NCBI GenBank assembly: GCA_022779305.1
Contig: JALFSW010000087.1
Coordinates: 27,611-91,610, forward strand
Length of the DNA stretch: 64,000 bases
Source: Prevotella sp.
GTDB taxonomy: Bacteria; Bacteroidota; Bacteroidia; Bacteroidales; Bacteroidaceae
Reading direction: 5' to 3'
Positions 59,350-64,000 of this stretch are shown here, one piece after another. Each line of letters begins with the position of its first letter. Position 1 is the stretch's first letter. Below the pieces are notes generated by a model. That model made no database searches. It saw only the letters and a program-made list of their open reading frames with translations, and had not been told where the DNA came from. A program made the translations under genes and the position numbers.

Positions 59350-59727
59350 ATGAATTTCAATAACAACAAAGCAATATACGAACAAATCGCCGATCGGCTT
59401 TGCGATGAAATCATCGCAGGGCAATACAAGTCGGATGGCAGAATACCTTCTGTACGGGAATATGCCGTAACACTTGAGGTGAATACGAACACTGCGGTGA
59501 AAGCTTACGAGCTTTTGGCACGCGAAGAAATTATCTACAACAAACGTGGATTAGGTTATTTTGTTGCTCCAGAAGCCCCTAAGCAAATCGCCATCCAACG
59601 CAAAAAGGAATTTCTGCAAACGATGTTGCCCGAAGTATTCCGCCAAATGGAACTCTTGAGCATAGACATTGGCGAAGTTATTCAACAATGGGAGGCGAAA
59701 AAACAACTAAACGAAGTTGAACCATAA
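59350..59727 (+). CDS. GntR family transcriptional regulator (YtrA subfamily-like)
   Basis: IYEQIADRLCDEIIAGQYKSDGRIPSVREYAVTLEVNTNTAVKAYELL. Short 125 aa form. Confidence 0.93.
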   Translation: MNFNNNKAIYEQIADRLCDEIIAGQYKSDGRIPSVREYAVTLEVNTNTAVKAYELLAREEIIYNKRGLGYFVAPEAPKQIAIQRKKEFLQTMLPEVFRQMELLSIDIGEVIQQWEAKKQLNEVEP

Positions 59728-59789
59728 AATCTCTCACATATAATATAGAGGCATTGATTGTCTGATAATTAATTTTTAGTTAGAAAAAT

Positions 59790-59848
59790 GCTCGAAAAGA
59801 AAGCAGGACTAAATAGCAGTCCTTCAACCTTTTCGAGCGTTTTTTTTG
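59790..59848 (+). terminator. Rho-independent terminator with nested hairpin
   Basis: GCTCGAAAAG ... AGGACTaaatagcAGTCCT ... CTTTTCGAGC followed by GTTTTTTTT. Confidence 0.8.
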
Positions 59849-60040
59849 TAATAGATCTATAGCTATGTGATAAGGAGAACATAACGACAGAATGTCAGAA
59901 AGGCTGACAAGAATGGCGCAGAGAATGTTTTTTGGCACATCATTTGCTTTATAGCCATCGAACAGCGAAAAGAAGGCAACTTCAAGACGCATTCAGTAAA
60001 GAAATAAAGTAGATAATAATAAATAAAAAATATATAACTT

Positions 60041-61951
60041 ATGGGAAAAATAATTGGTATAGACTTAGGAACTACAAACTCTTGCGTATCTGTTTTTGAA
60101 GGCAACGAACCTGTAGTGATCACAAACAGCGAAGGTAAACGCACAACACCTTCGGTGGTAGGATTTGTAGAGGGTGGCGAAAGAAAGATTGGCGACCCAG
60201 CAAAACGCCAAGCAATCACCAACCCACAAAAGACCGTTTATTCGATCAAACGCTTCATGGGCGAAACCTATGAACAATGTGCAAAAGAAAACGACCGCGT
60301 ACCTTTCAACGTGGTGAATGAAGGGGGCTATCCTCGTGTACAAATCGACGATCGCAAATACACCCCGCAAGAAATTTCAGCAATGGTGCTTCAAAAGATG
60401 AAGAAAACGGCTGAAGACTATTTGGGACAAGAAGTAACCGACGCTGTTATCACAGTGCCAGCCTACTTTTCTGACTCACAACGCCAAGCTACGAAGGAGG
60501 CAGGTGCGATTGCAGGTTTGAATGTGCAACGCATCGTGAACGAACCAACAGCTGCAGCCCTCGCCTACGGTGTAGACAAAGCCAATAAGGATATGAAGAT
60601 TGCCGTATTCGACCTCGGTGGTGGTACGTTTGATATTTCAATCCTTGAGTTTGGTGGTGGCGTGTTTGAAGTGTTGTCTACTAATGGTGATACACACCTC
60701 GGTGGTGATGACTTCGACCAAGTGATCATCGATTGGCTTGCAAATGGTTTCAAAGCCGATGAAGGCATAGACTTGACAAAAGATCCAATGGCAATGCAAC
60801 GTCTCAAGGAAGCTGCCGAAAAAGCAAAAATCGAATTGAGTTCAACGACCTCAACCGAAATCAACCTTCCTTATATCACAGCAGAAGGTGGTGTGCCACG
60901 TCACTTGGTGAAAACACTCACCCGCTCACAATTTGAACAACTTGCTCATGGGCTCATTCAGGCTTGTCTCGTTCCTTGTCAAAACGCTATCCGTGATGCA
61001 AAATTGCAAACATCTGATATTGATGAAGTGATCCTCGTGGGTGGTTCAAGTCGTATCCCAGCTGTGCAAACATTGGTAAAAAACTACTTCGGCAAAGAAC
61101 CATCAAAAGGTGTAAATCCAGATGAAGTGGTGGCAATCGGTGCAGCCATTCAAGGTGCAATCTTGAACAAGGAAAGTGGTGTGGGCGACATCGTTTTGCT
61201 CGACGTTACACCTTTAACACTCGGTATCGAAACGATGGGTGGTGTAATGACAAAACTCATTGATGCCAACTCAACCATTCCTTGCAAGAAGAGCGAAGTT
61301 TTCTCAACAGCAACCGACAACCAAACCGAAGTAACCATTCACGTGTTGCAAGGCGAACGCCCAATAGCTTCACAAAACAAGAGCATCGGACAGTTTAACC
61401 TCACAGGTATTGCTCCAGCACGTCGTGGTGAACCAAAAATCGAAGTTACTTTCGACATTGATGCCAATGGTATATTGAGTGTTAGTGCAAAAGACCAAGC
61501 TACTGGAAAGGAACAAAGCATCCGTATCGAAGCATCAAGCGGTTTGAGCGAAGAAGAAATCAACCGCATGAAGGCTGAAGCTGAACAAAATGCAGCTGCC
61601 GACAAGGCTGAACGTGAAAAAATAGACAAGCTCAACCAAGCCGACTCTATGATTTTCACAACCGAAAACTTCTTGAAAGACAATGGAGATAAAATCCCTG
61701 CCGACAAGAAACCAGCAATTGAGGCTGCACTGCAACAACTCAAAGATGCACACAAGGCTGCCGATGTAGCCGCTATTGATACGGCTATCAACAACCTCAA
61801 TACTGTTATGCACGAAGCATCACAACAGATGTATAGCCAAGCTGGAGGTACACAGGCTGGTGCAGATCAAGGATTCCAAGGTGGTGATCAGCAAGCGCAA
61901 AACAACGCTAATGACAACATCCAAGATGCCGACTTTGAGGAGGTGAAGTAA
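60041..61951 (+). CDS. dnaK: Molecular chaperone DnaK
   Basis: [42 protein letters not shown]. Confidence 0.99.
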   Translation: MGKIIGIDLGTTNSCVSVFEGNEPVVITNSEGKRTTPSVVGFVEGGERKIGDPAKRQAITNPQKTVYSIKRFMGETYEQCAKENDRVPFNVVNEGGYPRVQIDDRKYTPQEISAMVLQKMKKTAEDYLGQEVTDAVITVPAYFSDSQRQATKEAGAIAGLNVQRIVNEPTAAALAYGVDKANKDMKIAVFDLGGGTFDISILEFGGGVFEVLSTNGDTHLGGDDFDQVIIDWLANGFKADEGIDLTKDPMAMQRLKEAAEKAKIELSSTTSTEINLPYITAEGGVPRHLVKTLTRSQFEQLAHGLIQACLVPCQNAIRDAKLQTSDIDEVILVGGSSRIPAVQTLVKNYFGKEPSKGVNPDEVVAIGAAIQGAILNKESGVGDIVLLDVTPLTLGIETMGGVMTKLIDANSTIPCKKSEVFSTATDNQTEVTIHVLQGERPIASQNKSIGQFNLTGIAPARRGEPKIEVTFDIDANGILSVSAKDQATGKEQSIRIEASSGLSEEEINRMKAEAEQNAAADKAEREKIDKLNQADSMIFTTENFLKDNGDKIPADKKPAIEAALQQLKDAHKAADVAAIDTAINNLNTVMHEASQQMYSQAGGTQAGADQGFQGGDQQAQNNANDNIQDADFEEVK

Positions 61952-61973
61952 AAATCAAGTGTAGCAAGAGGAG

Positions 61974-62000
61974 GTATTTGTATTCTCCTCTTGTTTTTTT
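61974..62000 (+). terminator. Terminator of dnaK
   Basis: CAAGAGGAGgtatttgtattCTCCTCTTG followed by TTTTTTT. Confidence 0.85.
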
Positions 62001-62011
62001 ATAGATTAGTT

Positions 62012-62626
62012 ATGAAAAAACAAGATATATTGAAGGAAATAGTCTTAGACGAGTATGGAGAATGTGAACATTCTAAAATAACAAAAGAGCAACTTCGTTT
62101 AGAACCTCAGTTATTTAGTGAAGTAGAAAGGATGTATAAAGAACTGGGAGGAACGAACGTAGATGATTTTCCAATAAGGTATGGTAGTTGGGATATTTCT
62201 ACACGAGATTTTATAATTGAATTGGATGAAGAAAACCATTTTAACAGGTATAGACTATTAACATTAAAATCTGATATTTACCAACAAATCAAAGGTTTTC
62301 CTATAAATGATTATCGCAAGTATTGTGAGAACTATGAGTCGTCTTGCGTAAAATTCGGAAAGTATTGGAAAACAGATTCAACAGAAAAACTTTTTATAAA
62401 AAGTGATATTAATGGTAAGCTTGATGGAAGTGGTAGTTCAAGATGGAGACAACGTGCCTTTTACGATTATTTGAAAGATTTTACGGGAATAATCACAGGT
62501 ATTCCAGTTATTCGTATTTCGATTTATCAAAACTTTGAAGGAATGTTAGTAAAGGATATTCTTAATAAAAAAGACAAGAAGGTAATATCAGATTTAGTAC
62601 ATAACTCCATTAATAAATGGTTGTAA
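62012..62626 (+). CDS. Hypothetical protein, possible PD-(D/E)XK/Vsr-like nuclease fold
   Basis: Segment WDISTRDFIIELDEENHFNRYR resembles the DUF559/Vsr-type (I/V)IELDGExHF region. AT-rich accessory gene. Confidence 0.45.
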   Translation: MKKQDILKEIVLDEYGECEHSKITKEQLRLEPQLFSEVERMYKELGGTNVDDFPIRYGSWDISTRDFIIELDEENHFNRYRLLTLKSDIYQQIKGFPINDYRKYCENYESSCVKFGKYWKTDSTEKLFIKSDINGKLDGSGSSRWRQRAFYDYLKDFTGIITGIPVIRISIYQNFEGMLVKDILNKKDKKVISDLVHNSINKWL

Positions 62627-62656
62627 TTATTAGAGAAACCATAACAGCTAAACCTT

Positions 62657-63115
62657 ATGACTCAAGAAGAATACAGCCAACTTGACAGCGACTTCGCCCA
62701 TTGCGCCGGAGCTAATTGTAAAGAGACAGACCAATGCCTGCACCATACTGTTTACGGAATGTTGAGCGAAAACCACAACCCTACTTATATGGTTGTCAAT
62801 TCTGCAATAATCACGGGCAGGCAGCCCTGCCCACTCTTCCTACCCGACCGACGCGAGCGTTATGCGTGGGGCATCTCGCACATATTCGACAACGTGCGTG
62901 CCGCAGACTTGCGCGCTGCCAAACACGGAGTGAAGGCCTGCTTCGGCTCTTCCACCTTCTACCATGTCAAGGAGCAGCTCCGCGCCATTACCGAAGAGGA
63001 GCAGCAAGCCGTCCGGCAAGTGTTTGCCGAACTGGGCTACGACGGAACAGCCATCGAGTTCGACCGATATGAAGAATGCTATCCCTCGCTGATGCGGATA
63101 AAGCGATACAAATAA
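62657..63115 (+). CDS. DUF6078-like protein
   Basis: Cys/His-containing 152 aa protein (DFAHCAGANCKETDQCLHHTVY). GC-richer than its neighbours. Family from recollection. Confidence 0.55.
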   Translation: MTQEEYSQLDSDFAHCAGANCKETDQCLHHTVYGMLSENHNPTYMVVNSAIITGRQPCPLFLPDRRERYAWGISHIFDNVRAADLRAAKHGVKACFGSSTFYHVKEQLRAITEEEQQAVRQVFAELGYDGTAIEFDRYEECYPSLMRIKRYK

Positions 63116-63194
63116 TTCTCTCCCATCGCTGCCTAAGACCTCTTTTCCCTCTTCCCCGATAACTGCCTCAGTCGGTACGGAAGAATACTTGTCT

Positions 63195-63256
63195 TATACA
63201 CATTTGTATGATCTTTTATACAGGTGTGTACAACCTATTATACAAACGTGTATAAT
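63195..63256. repeat. Three dyads at 22-nt period with a different core (locus T6)
   Basis: TTATACA-CATT-TGTATGA (63195), TTATACA-GGTG-TGTACAA (63217), TTATACA-AACG-TGTATAA (63239). Confidence 0.85.
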
Positions 63257-63371
63257 ATTATCCGTATCAGCAGCCGATGACGGTACGAAAAGAGGACTCG
63301 AGATGATATACCTACAAGGGCTATGAAATATTCATCGTACAGTTGAAGAAAGAACAAATACATATATAATT

Positions 63372-63878
63372 ATGTCGAAAGCAAAGTTGAGAAAGAAGTT
63401 GGAGACTCTGCCAAAGGAGAATGTGATAAACTTGGTAATGAGCCTCTACGATGCAAGCAGGGAGGCAAAGACCTATCTGGAATTTTATCTCACGCCCGAC
63501 AGCCATGCGGAAGTGGAGAAATACAAGAAGATAATACGAAACGAGTTCTTCCCCACCCGCGGTTTTTCGGAGAAGCCGTCGTTCGCCACCTGCCGGAAAG
63601 CTATCTCTGACTTCAGGAAACTGAAGCCGACACCCGAATATGTTGCCGACCTGATGCTCTATTACATAGAACAGGGATGCGAATATACGATGACCTTCGG
63701 CGATATGTGGGAACAATATTACATTACCTTGGAAAGGAATTTTGCCAAGACAATGGAGTTTATCTTTCTTCACGGCCTGCTTGTAAAATACTATGAACGA
63801 ATAGAGCGAATGCTCAATGCAACGGACTGTGGATGGGGATTCTCGGATGCCTTATTGGATATTATTGCTGTCCGGTAA
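63372..63878 (+). CDS. DUF6155-like protein
   Basis: MSKAKLRKKLETLPKENVINLVMSLYDASREAKTYLEFYL. Family from recollection. Confidence 0.6.
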   Translation: MSKAKLRKKLETLPKENVINLVMSLYDASREAKTYLEFYLTPDSHAEVEKYKKIIRNEFFPTRGFSEKPSFATCRKAISDFRKLKPTPEYVADLMLYYIEQGCEYTMTFGDMWEQYYITLERNFAKTMEFIFLHGLLVKYYERIERMLNATDCGWGFSDALLDIIAVR

Positions 63879-63901
63879 AACTTAAATATCCTATAAATCC
63901 T

Positions 63902-63941
63902 TGCGGAATTGCCTTTATATAGGTAATTCCGCATTCTTTTT
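63902..63941 (+). terminator. Rho-independent terminator
   Basis: TGCGGAATTgCCtttatataGGtAATTCCGCA followed by TTCTTTTTT. Confidence 0.8.
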
Positions 63942-64000
63942 TGAAATCCAAGCCCCCTAATCAAATAAATCAAGTTCTTTTGGTGGTGCATTTGCCTTTT

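Overview
This 64 kb chromosomal window comes from a Bacteroidota bacterium, probably Prevotellaceae-like. That placement rests on the TAnnTTTG-type -7 promoter elements, BACON and T9SS-like secreted proteins, and the gene content. Most of it is housekeeping: dnaG (5'-truncated), cls, rsmD, lrgA-lrgB, ompA-like, mutL, ostA-like, two parvulin PPIases, guaB, der, era, fabH, rpmF, yceD, tig, clpP-clpX, recQ, mfd, tcdA, fhs, lptB, mlaE-mlaF, an HU-like gene, an S41 protease, parC/gyrA-like, an ABC/DUF2807/GntR cluster and dnaK. Lineage-specific lipoproteins and secreted proteins are interspersed, and there is a small accessory tail at 62-63.9 kb. I saw no rRNA, tRNA, CRISPR array or transposase. 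The most unusual content is intergenic. (1) A family of about 175-205 bp elements has imperfect TIRs (AAACCCAA[A/T]TCGGTCATTAGA..CC) and a conserved internal hairpin whose stem covaries between copies: six near-complete copies plus at least three fragments, some fused to gene ends or forming a leader. (2) Five intergenic loci each carry exactly three 22-nt units of a near-palindromic 15-mer (AAgTGAG[G/C]CTCAcTT). A sixth locus has the same three-by-22-nt layout built on an unrelated dyad (TTATACA-N4-TGTATAA). (3) There are two smaller repeat families. Coordinates and family calls come from reading the sequence and the supplied ORF track. No database search was run.
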